64,000 bases of DNA, from assembly GCA_019359445.1 (NCBI GenBank), contig JAHHHJ010000022.1:34668-98667 (forward strand), read 5' to 3'. The position numbers and the translations under genes were made by a program. Below, piece by piece: positions 25,781 through 35,108 of this stretch. The stretch is from Kastovskya adunca ATA6-11-RM4 (GTDB lineage: Bacteria > Cyanobacteriota > Cyanobacteriia > Cyanobacteriales > Coleofasciculaceae). A model generated the notes under the pieces. It made no database searches and had not been told where the DNA came from. It saw nothing but the letters and a program-made list of their open reading frames with translations. Numbering within the stretch: position 1 is the first letter of the stretch; the number at the start of each line of letters is the position of its first letter.

Positions 25781-26164
25781 AGGGGTAAGTATTCTCCCAA
25801 AATTTAATGAGGCAAACCAAAATCAGGTCGCGAGCAATATACTGACGCGTCCAACAGGGTAGAAGTCTCTTTGGCGTGAATGCCCGACGACCAAGGTTAG
25901 CGGCAGCAGATGACAATGACTTTACTCTGGCTGTTACGTTCATTTTGGAAAAACTCATTCAGTCCCCGCAGTACCCCTAAGGGTACTTTCGGAGTTTTTG
26001 CGATCGCCGGAAAGGATTAAAGATTACGTGTTGCGATCGCCTTGTTGGTCGTTCAGTCCAGAAGCGCTGCATCAGGTGACAATTCTGTTTAGTGATCGCG
26101 GCAACTGAGTTAGACCGCTATGGAGTGCGATCGCACTTAAAAAAAAGCCCAAGCATAAGTTTGT
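25781..26164. other. intergenic region, no gene seen
   Basis: This 384-bp stretch contains several HIP1 octamers and a run of A at 26139-26147. I see no convincing coding frame, RNA gene or terminator. Confidence 0.5.
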
Positions 26165-27067
26165 TCATGGCAATGGTGTACCTTGCCATTGATGTGCTCT
26201 CTTTTTGGCAGCTTCAACGCCCTTCTGAGGCAACGGTTGACCCGGTTGAGGTATTAGACCTTGTTTTTCAACTACTTCCCAACCCTTCCCATCTGCTTTC
26301 TTGATAACTCTTTGAGCTTCAAGCTCTGCAAGCTGTGCGTCTAGATAATTTTGTCCCATCTCCGTTAATGCCAACCCCCGGCTAATTCCTTTTCTGCCTA
26401 TGGGAGACCATATTGAGAAACAACGTTTTACCATTAATCCTACTGTATAGCTGTTTAAAAATTTTTCCTCATAGTCTTTTTCAGGTAAAACCTGGATGCC
26501 TAGCTCGAATTTTTTAACAGAATCTTGCCAGCGATAGCAGTAATGTGAAATAAGCTGATTGAGGTCATTATTTTCAAATTCGCTCTGCTCAATTAGGTGA
26601 TATGAATGTTGCAATTTATTGTTGTAATTATATGAGCAACGAAAGGCATATCTAGATTCAATTCTTGCATTAGGTTCTTGCCTACGTTGCTTCCATTCTT
26701 TATCGTTTTTCACTTCTGTGAGTAGAAGTCTCATTTCATTCTTATACTTATAGTCAACTCGCTCGCCTTCTTTAAAGTGACAATCTTTTCCACAAAACCT
26801 GATGTTATCCTGTTGATGCCAGCGCCAATCAATATCGTCTATGAGCCGAAATGCTATCCAATCTATCTGCTCGACCTCACTAGGTTTTAAAAAGGGTTGA
26901 TAAGTGTTTGAGACTGAGTTCGGATTAGAGGCGATCAGTTTTAAAGTAGGTTGATAATGCTTTGAAATCAATGGTATTGCACTCACCGAAGGTACTGAGA
27001 CACCACTGACGGTTGGTATCTGTATCAGCGTTTTTGCCAAGCCACCAGACCACATCAATTCCTGCAT
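26165..27067 (-). CDS. C-terminal part of a frame-broken CoiA-like gene
   Basis: This minus-strand frame continues where the 26925-27497 frame stops. A single-base shift near 26925-26935 would join KTDRL directly to ASNPNSVSN. Residues before about position 50 are the alternative-frame reading of the CoiA segment and should be ignored. The true continuation contains FCGKDCHF, charged helices, WSPIGRKGISRGLALTEMGQ and a Lys/Gln/Pro-rich tail. I do not recognise a domain in it. It could also be a separate gene with an internal start, but the 143-bp overlap argues for a frameshift. Confidence 0.6.
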   Translation of the reverse strand: MQELMWSGGLAKTLIQIPTVSGVSVPSVSAIPLISKHYQPTLKLIASNPNSVSNTYQPFLKPSEVEQIDWIAFRLIDDIDWRWHQQDNIRFCGKDCHFKEGERVDYKYKNEMRLLLTEVKNDKEWKQRRQEPNARIESRYAFRCSYNYNNKLQHSYHLIEQSEFENNDLNQLISHYCYRWQDSVKKFELGIQVLPEKDYEEKFLNSYTVGLMVKRCFSIWSPIGRKGISRGLALTEMGQNYLDAQLAELEAQRVIKKADGKGWEVVEKQGLIPQPGQPLPQKGVEAAKKRAHQWQGTPLP

Positions 27068-27497
27068 TTAGGTAATCCTCCGTTCGTTTCTGAAGTTCTT
27101 CAACTGTGATTGAAGAGAGTTGACACTCATGCACTACTACCCAACCATTAGGGAACAGTATGGCAACATCGGCAACTCGTTTGGTTTCTTCGCAACGCCA
27201 CTCATACTCAATTCCGGCTGTGCTATATCCTGCTAATTCTTTTATAAGAGTTTTAGCAATAAGTTCTTTACCAGCTCTGTGTTCATCACTCTCAGGATGA
27301 TATCCATAATTAGTTGTGCATGGGATGCTGGGTTGATGGGCAAAGTGAGGACGCCTAACCACACCTGACTTAATAATCATGGGAACACCACAGAGCTGGC
27401 AGATAAGGTCTCCTTTTACTAATTCTTCTCGTGGACTTTTTAATTTTGTAATGTCTACCCTTTCGCCTGTACTCTTTTTAAGTGCGATGAATGGCAT
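26925..27497 (-). CDS. CoiA-like competence/nuclease domain protein, N-terminal part
   Basis: The 190-aa frame matches the CoiA-like family: a zinc-ribbon pair CQLCG, then PHFAHQP and ESDEHRAGKELIAKTL, followed by a PD-(D/E)xK-like core with VADVAILF and VVHECQLSS. CoiA proteins are linked to natural transformation; some may be nucleases. The frame ends at 26925, while the rest of a plausible protein lies in another frame (26165-27067). The gene is either a pseudogene with one indel or a sequencing error. Cyanobacterial relatives often carry long C-terminal extensions, consistent with a single original gene of about 26165-27497. Confidence 0.72.
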   Translation of the reverse strand: MPFIALKKSTGERVDITKLKSPREELVKGDLICQLCGVPMIIKSGVVRRPHFAHQPSIPCTTNYGYHPESDEHRAGKELIAKTLIKELAGYSTAGIEYEWRCEETKRVADVAILFPNGWVVVHECQLSSITVEELQKRTEDYLNAGIDVVWWLGKNADTDTNRQWCLSTFGECNTIDFKALSTYFKTDRL

Positions 27498-27739
27498 TTT
27501 GGCTCTATAGTTGCTACTGCCTAGTCTTCTGAATTGCTTTACTTAATTCTATAGACAAAAATAGCAACAACTTCCAGACGTTAACTGTTCTAACAATTAG
27601 AAAATTTACCGTTTTGCGATCGCGTTTGTTGGTGTGCGGAGTGCGATCGCACTCACTCTTCCTCACCTTTGTTGCGGTGTCGTCTAAGGTAAGGGTGACG
27701 TGAAAAGCAAACTGATGACTGTGGTACGGGATTTTATTT

Positions 27740-28600
27740 ATGAACCGAGATCCGGAGAGAGACGATGAAGCAACCAAGCTTCGTCCCCAAGAAGAACTGG
27801 ATTTGAGCGATCGCGAAAAAAGGGAGATCAAGCGACTAGGTCGCCCTAAAGCTGTCATCATTCACGAAGCAATTCGGATAGAAGGTGAGAGTCAATTACG
27901 CAGTTCGCTTTCCGAGCTAGCTTGGTCTGGGTTAGCTGCTGGACTCTCGATGGGCTTTTCACTCGTTGCAGAGGGCTTAATTCATGCAAGCCTACCGGAT
28001 CAACCCTGGCGTCCATTGATCTCAAATCTTGGATATAGTATCGGTTTTTTGATTGTGGTGATGGGTCGCCAGCAGTTGTTCACAGAAAAGACACTTACAG
28101 CAGTTTTGCCTTTACTGAATCGCTTTAATCTGAGGAACCTAAAACGAGTCTTGCGGCTATGGATTGTAGTACTCTTGAGCAATCTGGTTGGGACGTACCT
28201 GTTCGTCTGGCTTTTAGGACATACCGAAACCTTTACACCTGGAGTCCGGCACGCGTTCACCCAGATAGGTCATGCAGCGATGGCTGGTGGCTTCTGGACA
28301 ATCCTAGAGCGAGGGATTTTTGCTGGGTGGTTGATTGCCTTGATGGTATGGCTGCTCCCCGCAGCGGAATCTTCCCGGCTATGGATTATCATCATCCTCA
28401 CCTATCTAGTGGGGCTGGGTGGGTTAGCGCATAGCATTGCTGGCTCGGTTGAAGTCCTCTATCTCGTCACAACCGGAACGACCTCTTGGGGAGCGTATTT
28501 CGGCGGGTTCATGGTGCCTGCACTACTGGGCAATATCTTTGGTGGAGTCACACTGGTTGCTGTGCTTAACTATGGACAAGTTGCCCCACAGACAAAATGA
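27740..28600 (+). CDS. formate/nitrite transporter (FNT) family channel
   Basis: The 286-aa product has six hydrophobic segments after an N-terminal cytosolic extension of about 55 residues rich in charged amino acids. Family features include the GLSMGFSLVAEGLI first helix, GRQQLFTEKTLTAVLPLL (the omega-loop region) and the later HSIAGSVEVLY segment with the conserved pore His. The charged N-terminal extension suggests the YfdC-like branch rather than FocA or NirC, whose substrate is unsettled. No nitrate, formate or sulfide genes are adjacent. The gene stands alone on the plus strand after the CoiA-like gene. Confidence 0.87.
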   Translation: MNRDPERDDEATKLRPQEELDLSDREKREIKRLGRPKAVIIHEAIRIEGESQLRSSLSELAWSGLAAGLSMGFSLVAEGLIHASLPDQPWRPLISNLGYSIGFLIVVMGRQQLFTEKTLTAVLPLLNRFNLRNLKRVLRLWIVVLLSNLVGTYLFVWLLGHTETFTPGVRHAFTQIGHAAMAGGFWTILERGIFAGWLIALMVWLLPAAESSRLWIIIILTYLVGLGGLAHSIAGSVEVLYLVTTGTTSWGAYFGGFMVPALLGNIFGGVTLVAVLNYGQVAPQTK

Positions 28601-28721
28601 AACGCTGGATTGTTCAGCAGCGCCGTCGCCAGATGGATAATACCCAGAGAGCTTTTTTTGAATTTGAGCATTAGCAATATCGTTACCCTACTACAAAGCT
28701 TGGAAAGCTGAGAGCTAGAGA

Positions 28722-29360
28722 ATGTTGTTAGAACTGAGGCAATTGAGTGTTCCACCAGGGCAACGGGTATTGTTGCACAATGTTACCTGGCAAGAATTGG
28801 AAGTCATTCTAGAGGAATTGGGGGAACATCGTGCTGCAAGAATTGCCTACGATAATGGAACGCTAGAGATTATGACGCCACTGCCAGAACATGAGGGCAA
28901 CAAGGAAATTGTTGGGGACTTGGTGAAGGCGTTGCTGGAAGAACTCGACATAGAATTTAGAAGCCTTGGCTCGACAACATTCCAAAATCAAGCGATGGCA
29001 AAGGGGATTGAGCCTGATCAGTGCTTTTACATCCAGAATGAGGTGGCAATTCGGGGGAAGAAGCGAATTGACTTGAGAGTCGATCCTCCCCCCGACTTAG
29101 TGCTGGAAATTGATATCACCTCTCGCACCCACCCCAGCATTTACGAGGCATTAAACGTTCCCGAACTTTGGCGATTCGAGCGGGGCAAACTACAAATTAA
29201 CGTCCTGCGAGAGGGAAAATATGTTGAATCTGAACAAAGTCCAACCTTTCCGGGAATGCCGCTAGCTGAGGTCATTCCTCAATATTTGGAGCGAAGTCAA
29301 ACCGCAGGGAGAAACGCAACCTTGAAAGCATTTCGGCAATGGATGAGGACGCTCTCATAG
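28722..29360 (+). CDS. Uma2-family (DUF820) putative nuclease
   Basis: The 212-aa product belongs to the Uma2 family, which is strongly expanded in cyanobacteria. Seen motifs are YDNGTLEIMTPLPEHE, the catalytic-type GIEPDQCFYI and PDLVLEIDITS (PD-(D/E)xK-like core), and ELWRFERGKLQI. Most members have no assigned biological role; a nuclease fold is established for the superfamily. It follows the FNT gene with a 121-bp gap, and no partner gene is evident. Confidence 0.88.
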   Translation: MLLELRQLSVPPGQRVLLHNVTWQELEVILEELGEHRAARIAYDNGTLEIMTPLPEHEGNKEIVGDLVKALLEELDIEFRSLGSTTFQNQAMAKGIEPDQCFYIQNEVAIRGKKRIDLRVDPPPDLVLEIDITSRTHPSIYEALNVPELWRFERGKLQINVLREGKYVESEQSPTFPGMPLAEVIPQYLERSQTAGRNATLKAFRQWMRTLS

Positions 29361-29524
29361 CGATCGCGGTAAGCGAACCGTACCAAAATGCGATCTGCGC
29401 TAACGCTCGAAGACTCGCTAACGCCCATAAAGCCTTCCTCGCCTTTTTAGCCCTATCGTGTAAATTTGGGCAAGTTGAACAGCTAGTGCGATCGCCCTTC
29501 AAAAAAAGACGATATAAAGCAGCA

Positions 29525-29554
29525 ATAAAAAAGGTGGACAATACCTTGCCCACC
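29525..29554 (-). terminator. rho-independent terminator of mraY
   Basis: On the minus strand, GGTGGGCAA pairs with TTGTCCACC with one mismatch, followed by a run of six T (the plus-strand A-run at 29527-29532). It lies 21 bases beyond the mraY stop codon. Confidence 0.85.
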
Positions 29555-29574
29555 CTACTGAATTGATTTAGTAA

Positions 29575-30672
29575 TTAGCCCCAAATTACGCACAACACAG
29601 CCAGAATTCCATTCACCAAATAAAACACGCCGACAATTTGGGTTTCCGACCATCCGCTGAGTTCTAAGTGATTGTGGAATGGGGACATCTTAAAGAGACG
29701 CTTACCCACACCATTTTCATCTTTGGTTGCTTTGTAATAGGCAACCTGCGCGATTACTGACAGGGACTCAACAAAAAACAGGAGGCTGAGAATAAACAGT
29801 ACCCACAAGTTTTGAGTGAGAAGCCCGACGGCGGCTAGTGCGCCTCCTAATGCTAAAGAACCTGTATCCCCCATGAATACCTTGGCGGGGTTGCGGTTAT
29901 GAACGACAAAGCCCAAACAGCTACCGCTCATACAGGCACAAAAGATTGTTAAACCTAAGGATACAGGTGCAGCGATCGCGCCCAATCCTAATAAAGCGAT
30001 CGCACAAGTCCCCGCCGCCAGTCCATCCACTCCATCGGTGAGATTGGTGGCATTACTCTCCGCCGCTAGCACAAAGACGGCGATCGGCCAAAACAGTAAC
30101 CCCAAAGGCAAAACGATACCCAAAGGCAGGTTAATCGTCGTCATACTAGCAGGCTGAGTCCATACTAGCCACAGGCAAAACAGCACCCCCACAGCAAGTT
30201 GCAGTCCCAACTTCACTCGTGGGGAGATGCCTTTATTCGAGCGATAGCGGATGATTTGCCAGTCATCTAACAAGCCGATTCCCCCATAGGCAAGGGTCAC
30301 AGTTGCTACCGCCACAACATCAGCCGCAAAGCCTGATGCCACCAATGCAACTATTACTGCCACAGGGATGAAAAATACCCCGCCCATCGTCGGAGTACCC
30401 GCTTTGCGTAAATGGGTTTGAGGCCCATCTTCGCGGACAATTTGCCCCATTTTCAAAGCTTGCAAAGCAGGGACTGCCCAAAAACCTAACGCGGCTGTCA
30501 CTAAGGCACTAACTACCAAAGGCAAGGTAAGTGAGGCAATCTGTACCGGAAAGCGATCGCCTCTCCAGTCAAGAATTACAGCAAACAGGCTCAACCCAAC
30601 GGCTAAAAGAGCCAGGAGAGTTATTCCTGAAACGTTCAACGACCGTTCAGAAAATGATGATTTTGTGTCCAC
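29575..30672 (-). CDS. mraY: phospho-N-acetylmuramoyl-pentapeptide-transferase
   Basis: MraY transfers phospho-MurNAc-pentapeptide to undecaprenyl phosphate, forming lipid I, the first membrane step of peptidoglycan synthesis. The 365-aa product has about ten transmembrane helices and the family motifs: PTMGGVFF, the NATNLTDGVDGLAAG active-site loop, VFMGDTGSLALGG and SPFHNHLELSGW. The length is normal. It is not in a mur/fts cluster here, which is usual for cyanobacteria. A strong terminator follows directly. Confidence 0.96.
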   Translation of the reverse strand: MDTKSSFSERSLNVSGITLLALLAVGLSLFAVILDWRGDRFPVQIASLTLPLVVSALVTAALGFWAVPALQALKMGQIVREDGPQTHLRKAGTPTMGGVFFIPVAVIVALVASGFAADVVAVATVTLAYGGIGLLDDWQIIRYRSNKGISPRVKLGLQLAVGVLFCLWLVWTQPASMTTINLPLGIVLPLGLLFWPIAVFVLAAESNATNLTDGVDGLAAGTCAIALLGLGAIAAPVSLGLTIFCACMSGSCLGFVVHNRNPAKVFMGDTGSLALGGALAAVGLLTQNLWVLFILSLLFFVESLSVIAQVAYYKATKDENGVGKRLFKMSPFHNHLELSGWSETQIVGVFYLVNGILAVLCVIWG

Positions 30673-30767
30673 AACAAACGCTCCTCAACCACAAAGTCCC
30701 GCATTGGTCACGGTACTTGAGGGAATCGTAACATTCCTGATCAAGCATTACCTCTAATTCCTAAAAA

Positions 30768-30794
30768 AGCATCAGCACCGATTTGGCTGATGCT
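30768..30794 (-). terminator. rho-independent terminator of the baeRF-type gene
   Basis: A perfect 9-bp stem AGCATCAGC / GCTGATGCT with a 9-nt loop is followed on the minus strand by six T (A-run 30763-30768). It lies about 210 bases past the stop of the minus-strand gene 31004-32176. Confidence 0.75.
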
Positions 30795-30920
30795 CGTTTG
30801 GGGGTAATGGGGGATGAGGATTTTTAATAAACCACACTCCTGCACACCAAGACGCGGAGGTTAGAAAGAAGAGGAGATGAGGTGATGGAGAAAACCGATA
30901 ACCCCTTACCTCTAACCCCT

Positions 30921-30950
30921 CATACTTCATACTTCATACTTCATACTTCA
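30921..30950. repeat. CATACTT tandem heptamer repeat
   Basis: About four copies of the heptamer CATACTT lie in tandem, followed by CTCAGCACTCAGGACTCA-type sequence up to 31000. The same two-part arrangement reappears at about 45650-45720. These are low-complexity dispersed repeats of cyanobacterial intergenic DNA. The 30673-31003 gap otherwise holds only the terminator above. Confidence 0.75.
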
Positions 30951-31003
30951 CACTCTCTCCCCTACTCACCGACTCAGCACTCAGGACTCACCGACTCCCT
31001 TCA

Positions 31004-32176
31004 TTAGTAGCGGAAAATAGCGGCAACAGGAGCATTACCGGGCACTTGGTCAGGTTCGGTGGCAAACACGGTACCGCCATTCAAGAGGGTATGAACCGCC
31101 GCGAAATCTAACAAATCTTCGTCGCTATTTTGTTCTTCTTCGTGCAACTGCACTGTATCACTCTCAGGGTCATACTTACCCCACTGCTGATAACCCGTTG
31201 CCACAAACAAGGAATCAACGCGATGATAGTAAGCTGCTTTGACTACTTCTTTCAAATCCTGAGAAGCTTGCTCTTGGTTGTTGCCAGAAAACTCTCGGTA
31301 ACGTTCCGCCGCTTCTGCTTGGGCTTTATGGAAGTAAGGCTCCAGAATTCCCCAAGCCTTTTCCTGTAACTCTTCTGGCTTCATATGCTCCGGATTGCCA
31401 GAAATACCTTCTTCCATCAGATGGGGGTAAGAATTGGCTCTTTGGTAAATGGGGTGCAAGTACTTTACGCCTGCCAGCACCATCGGCACGTTCTCATCGT
31501 GCAGCAAGTCTTGTAAGCCCCGATTAACCTGGCTGAAGAATCGCAGAATCTGGTTTTCTTCGTCTTCATCGACACCTCGCCCATGGATAGTACCAGGGTC
31601 TGAGCCAGGAGCGCCTGCTGATGCTCCGCTATGAGTTGTAGTGAACTGAGTTTGGTTTTCTGTGTCGTCGTACCGGAGGGCTTCTTTCAGGCTCTCAGGA
31701 ATGTCTTCAAGCTTGTGGAGATCGATTTCATCAATTTGGTGCTGTGTACCTTGAAGCAGTCTGAGCTGATTTTGGCTAAGGGCGAGAATGTAGAATCTGC
31801 CGTTGTTATTTAATAACGGCATCAGTGGTTTGAGATGGAAGCGATCGCCAACAACTACTAATTCCTCAAAATCAAGCGGTAGGCGATAGTAGTGAAAGAA
31901 ATTATCAGCAATAAAGATGGCTAGCCCGTGATCCTGGTGACGCCAGAAGTTGTCCCGATCAAGCTCTTGAGCGGGTTTGAGCAATTCTACTGCATCGGCT
32001 TGGCGCAAACCACTTTCGACTAGGTGTTCCTCAGCTTGCCGCATCAAATTCTTAAAGCGGATGGGATCTTGTTGAATCTCTGGCCCGGCTGTGTGGGTGG
32101 GCATATAAATAGAAACGCAATGCTTTTGTGATTTCTCAACTAAGGTTTTGAGTTCTTCTCTAGACAGTAATGGCAT
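31004..32176 (-). CDS. eRF1-like (baeRF-type) protein of unknown function
   Basis: The 390-aa product resembles the bacterial archaeo-eukaryotic release-factor-like proteins. It starts MPLLSREELKTLVEKSQKHCVSIYMPTH, has an HGLAIFIAD and RFYILALSQNQLRLLQG core, a Ser/Gly-rich insertion (about residues 195-215), and ends with the typical NGGTVFATEPDQVPG and a final AAIFRY. Members share the eRF1 domain 2/3 fold and are suspected to act on ribosomes or peptidyl-tRNA. Assignment is from recalled pattern, not a search. The gene is single, with a hairpin terminator downstream. Confidence 0.72.
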   Translation of the reverse strand: MPLLSREELKTLVEKSQKHCVSIYMPTHTAGPEIQQDPIRFKNLMRQAEEHLVESGLRQADAVELLKPAQELDRDNFWRHQDHGLAIFIADNFFHYYRLPLDFEELVVVGDRFHLKPLMPLLNNNGRFYILALSQNQLRLLQGTQHQIDEIDLHKLEDIPESLKEALRYDDTENQTQFTTTHSGASAGAPGSDPGTIHGRGVDEDEENQILRFFSQVNRGLQDLLHDENVPMVLAGVKYLHPIYQRANSYPHLMEEGISGNPEHMKPEELQEKAWGILEPYFHKAQAEAAERYREFSGNNQEQASQDLKEVVKAAYYHRVDSLFVATGYQQWGKYDPESDTVQLHEEEQNSDEDLLDFAAVHTLLNGGTVFATEPDQVPGNAPVAAIFRY

Positions 32177-32484
32177 GAGTTAAAAATCCTATATCAACAA
32201 AAATTTCGAGAACGAAATAGCCAGGCTGCACTAATAATGCTGAGGCTGACCTGACTAAGTATTTGTTCTGAAATGAAGGCAGTCGTTATTTAAAAAATAC
32301 GGTCTACCTTTGTCCATTGCAGCGAAGATAGGTGCCAGATTCCTCCTTCTAACGATAGGAACTGGCATAACTCGACAAAATATTGAGAGATGGATGTAGC
32401 GGTGTTGTTATATCAGGTGGCGTAATTGTTGGTCAGGTGCCATTACTGTCTTCTTTTGGTGAACCAGGCTTGGCATCAATAGGT
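32177..32484. other. intergenic region, no gene seen
   Basis: This 308-bp gap lies between two minus-strand genes and contains the upstream region of the baeRF-type gene. I see no hairpin terminator, operator or coding frame worth naming. Confidence 0.45.
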
Positions 32485-33162
32485 TTAAAGCCGTGCTGAG
32501 GTATCTTCGCTTCTTTGGTCGTAGAGGGGACGGTCACTAAACTTCTGGCGCATTCTCAGCAAAAATCCTAAGCTTAGTTGTTTCATTAACCAATACAAGG
32601 CGGCAACAATCACAAAGGTAATAGCAATGATTAATACGGGGCCTTTACTCGCTAAGTCGTCAATGATGCTATCTGCCAAAGCATCGGGCTGAGTGATCAA
32701 GTCCCAGCTATTGAATCGTTGGAAGCGTCCTAGGTAGATCCCAATGGCACTAAGGGCATGGGTAATTAGCTCAACGGCAAGGATGTAGTGGCTTTTGCCT
32801 TGTTTGTGCAGGTAGTAACCTAGGTTGATGAGGGACATCACGTAGGCTTGAAATCCCCCTAGGATGAAGAACAGATATAGGGGAACAAGAACGAGGGTAA
32901 TAATCCAGATGGAGTAACCTTCACGAATGTCATACACCAGATGCAAGATATCAGTTAGGACGTAGGGTGCATTGGGTAAAAAGGCGAAGAAAACGAGAAG
33001 TCCTAACCACCAAAGGATGGAGCGTTGGCGGGACAGTCGGAATAGCCAAATGCTTAAGGCTACGGGAATGAAAGCTAGGAAAAGATTCCAGGTCATCCAA
33101 CGGCGATTTATGGCCAAGGCAGATAAAGCAACGGAAATCCATGTCAGCAGTTGGGCTTTCAT
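32485..33162 (-). CDS. DUF1361 multi-pass membrane protein
   Basis: The 225-aa protein has about six transmembrane segments and the DUF1361 hallmark FFAFLPNAPYVLTDILHL (about residues 58-75), followed by IGIYLGRFQRFNSWDL. The length is normal for the family, whose function is unknown. The C-terminal tail is basic and probably cytosolic. It appears to be monocistronic. Confidence 0.9.
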   Translation of the reverse strand: MKAQLLTWISVALSALAINRRWMTWNLFLAFIPVALSIWLFRLSRQRSILWWLGLLVFFAFLPNAPYVLTDILHLVYDIREGYSIWIITLVLVPLYLFFILGGFQAYVMSLINLGYYLHKQGKSHYILAVELITHALSAIGIYLGRFQRFNSWDLITQPDALADSIIDDLASKGPVLIIAITFVIVAALYWLMKQLSLGFLLRMRQKFSDRPLYDQRSEDTSARL

Positions 33163-33544
33163 CGGCGCGTTGTTAAGGTGGACATTTTTGGCTTAGACAC
33201 TAGTATAACTACGGTGACTTGGTTGGTTGAAGAGGGGAACTATGGCTAGGTTTTAGTGGGGCGGTGCTGGCAGTTTTTTTGATTGAAGAAGAAAGTTAAG
33301 AGGAAAACCTGAGCTTGGGGGGCTTCCCCCAAGCCCCCCACTGGGGGCGCAGCACCGCCCCTAGTCCCCCCGTGCAAGGGGTTATGGGTTTATGGACATA
33401 AAGGTAAATGAAGGTAAAGGTATTTAGGGGAATTAGAAATTAGGGCGAGGTATGTATCTCTTTTTTTAGAGGGTTTTGGGGGAGTTAAGGGGGTGGAACA
33501 ATAGACTGGAAGGGAGGATATTACAGCCGGGTAAGGGGGGAAGT
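33163..33544. other. intergenic region with G/C-rich hairpins
   Basis: A perfect 9-bp inverted repeat GCTTGGGGG / CCCCCAAGC with a 4-nt loop occupies 33313-33334. It is followed by further C- and G-runs that can pair (33335-33373). Similar G/C-run hairpins are dispersed repeats in cyanobacterial genomes. The region separates divergent genes (DUF1361 and tldD). Confidence 0.55.
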
Positions 33545-34924
33545 GTGGAAGGTTCTTTGCAGGAGCAGTTACAGGGGGCGATCGCTGTTTATGGCGATCG
33601 CGTGGATTATTTGGAGGTTCGCTTTGAGCAAACTGAGTCTACTGCTATTTCGTTTCGAGGCTCTCGGTTAGATGCGGTAGACCGCAGTTTTGGGGCTTCT
33701 GGAGGCATTCGTGCCTGTCACAAGGGGGGCTGGAGTTTTGTGACGTTTAATGGCTTGACGGAGTTACATGACCGCCTGGAGGAGGCAATTTCTCAAGCCA
33801 AGTTGGTGGGGAAGGATAAAACAGTTTTAGCGTCTGTCGAACCTGTTCAAGATTATGTGGCGGTGCAGTTGGGGCGCGATCCGCGTGGGGTTTCAATGGC
33901 GGATAAGCGTCAGTTGATGCAGGAGTACAACCAACTGTTGTTGGATTATGACTCCCGGATTCAGACGACGATGGTGGGCTGGCGCGATCGCTTCGGGATT
34001 ACCTATTTTGTCAACTCTACTGGCACTTGCCTTGCCCAAGAACGGCTGGATGTGTCAGCCCGGTTTGGTGCAATTGCTCGTGGGGAGGAGGGTGTCGTCC
34101 GTCAAGGTTTTGAGTCAGTTCACTCCCGTGCGGATTTTGACGCGTTTGTTGGTATTGAAGACCGGGTTTTGGGAGCAGCAAAACGCGCGGTTGGGCAATT
34201 AGAGGCAAAACCGGTTAAAGGGGGTCAACATACTGTAGTTTTAGATCCCTATCTGGCGGGTGTGTTTATTCACGAAGCTTTTGGGCATCTTTCAGAAGCG
34301 GACTTTGTTTATGAAAATCCGAGAATGCAAGAGTTGCTTACCCTAGGGAAACCTTTGGCAATTGAGCAATTAAATGTTGTTGATGATGCTACTCTCAGCG
34401 GTTTGCCTGGTTCTCTCACCTATGACGATGAAGGTGTTCCTGCTCAACGCAAGTATTTAATTAAAGACGGGATTTTGAATCAACGTCTACATTCTCGCGA
34501 AACGGCGGGGAAAATGCAGGAAGCGCCCACGGGGAATGCTAGGGCAATTGGTGCTACATATCCGCCAATTGTGCGGATGACAAATACGGGAATTGAGCCG
34601 GGAGATTGCCCGTTTGAGACGATGATTGCAGATATTGATCAGGGGGTCTATGCCGTACGAATGCTGGGGGGGCAAACTAACGGCGAGATGTTTACTTTCG
34701 CGGCGGCGGAAGGTTATATGATTCGCAATGGCAAGGTTGCAGAACCTGTTAGTGATATCACGCTGACTGGCAATGTCTTTCAAACTCTCAAAGATATTGA
34801 GGCAATTGGTGATGATGCCGTTTATGTCAATGGTGGCTGCGGTAAGGGGGGACAAATGCCGTTAGCGGTGAGTGTTGGTGGCCCTCATGTGCGGATTAAG
34901 GATGTCGTCGTCGGGGGGCGATAA
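33545..34924 (+). CDS. tldD: TldD metallopeptidase
   Basis: TldD forms a heterodimer with TldE/PmbA and degrades unfolded peptides (microcin maturation, CcdA decay). The active-site zinc motif HEAFGH lies within IHEAFGHLSEADFV (about residues 243-248). The C-terminal GGxTxGExFxF-like region is present as LGGQTNGEMFTFAAAEGY. The start is GTG 33545, preceded by a G-rich Shine-Dalgarno; this gives an N-terminus that aligns with family members. The frame is open to TTG 33476, but the extra 23 residues are Gly-rich and look non-conserved. No pmbA partner adjoins. Confidence 0.9.
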   Translation: MEGSLQEQLQGAIAVYGDRVDYLEVRFEQTESTAISFRGSRLDAVDRSFGASGGIRACHKGGWSFVTFNGLTELHDRLEEAISQAKLVGKDKTVLASVEPVQDYVAVQLGRDPRGVSMADKRQLMQEYNQLLLDYDSRIQTTMVGWRDRFGITYFVNSTGTCLAQERLDVSARFGAIARGEEGVVRQGFESVHSRADFDAFVGIEDRVLGAAKRAVGQLEAKPVKGGQHTVVLDPYLAGVFIHEAFGHLSEADFVYENPRMQELLTLGKPLAIEQLNVVDDATLSGLPGSLTYDDEGVPAQRKYLIKDGILNQRLHSRETAGKMQEAPTGNARAIGATYPPIVRMTNTGIEPGDCPFETMIADIDQGVYAVRMLGGQTNGEMFTFAAAEGYMIRNGKVAEPVSDITLTGNVFQTLKDIEAIGDDAVYVNGGCGKGGQMPLAVSVGGPHVRIKDVVVGGR

Positions 34925-35108
34925 GTCACTGTGGGTACTCAATAGCGTTTTGCCACTTCGGCGGAGGAAAAGCAGAAATCGATATGCTCTTGAGCGGCGG
35001 GACTAGCTCTAGGGAATTGATTCATCCCTAGTTGTTTGAGGCGTAAGCTTAGATAAGGTTATGCAGCCAGAAGCTTGTCCTATCAATTTGGGGAGAAGGG
35101 CGATCGCT

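Noticed and set aside
27514..27861. 115-codon minus-strand frame over the start of the FNT gene
   Set aside because: It is antisense to the FNT start and low in protein-like features.
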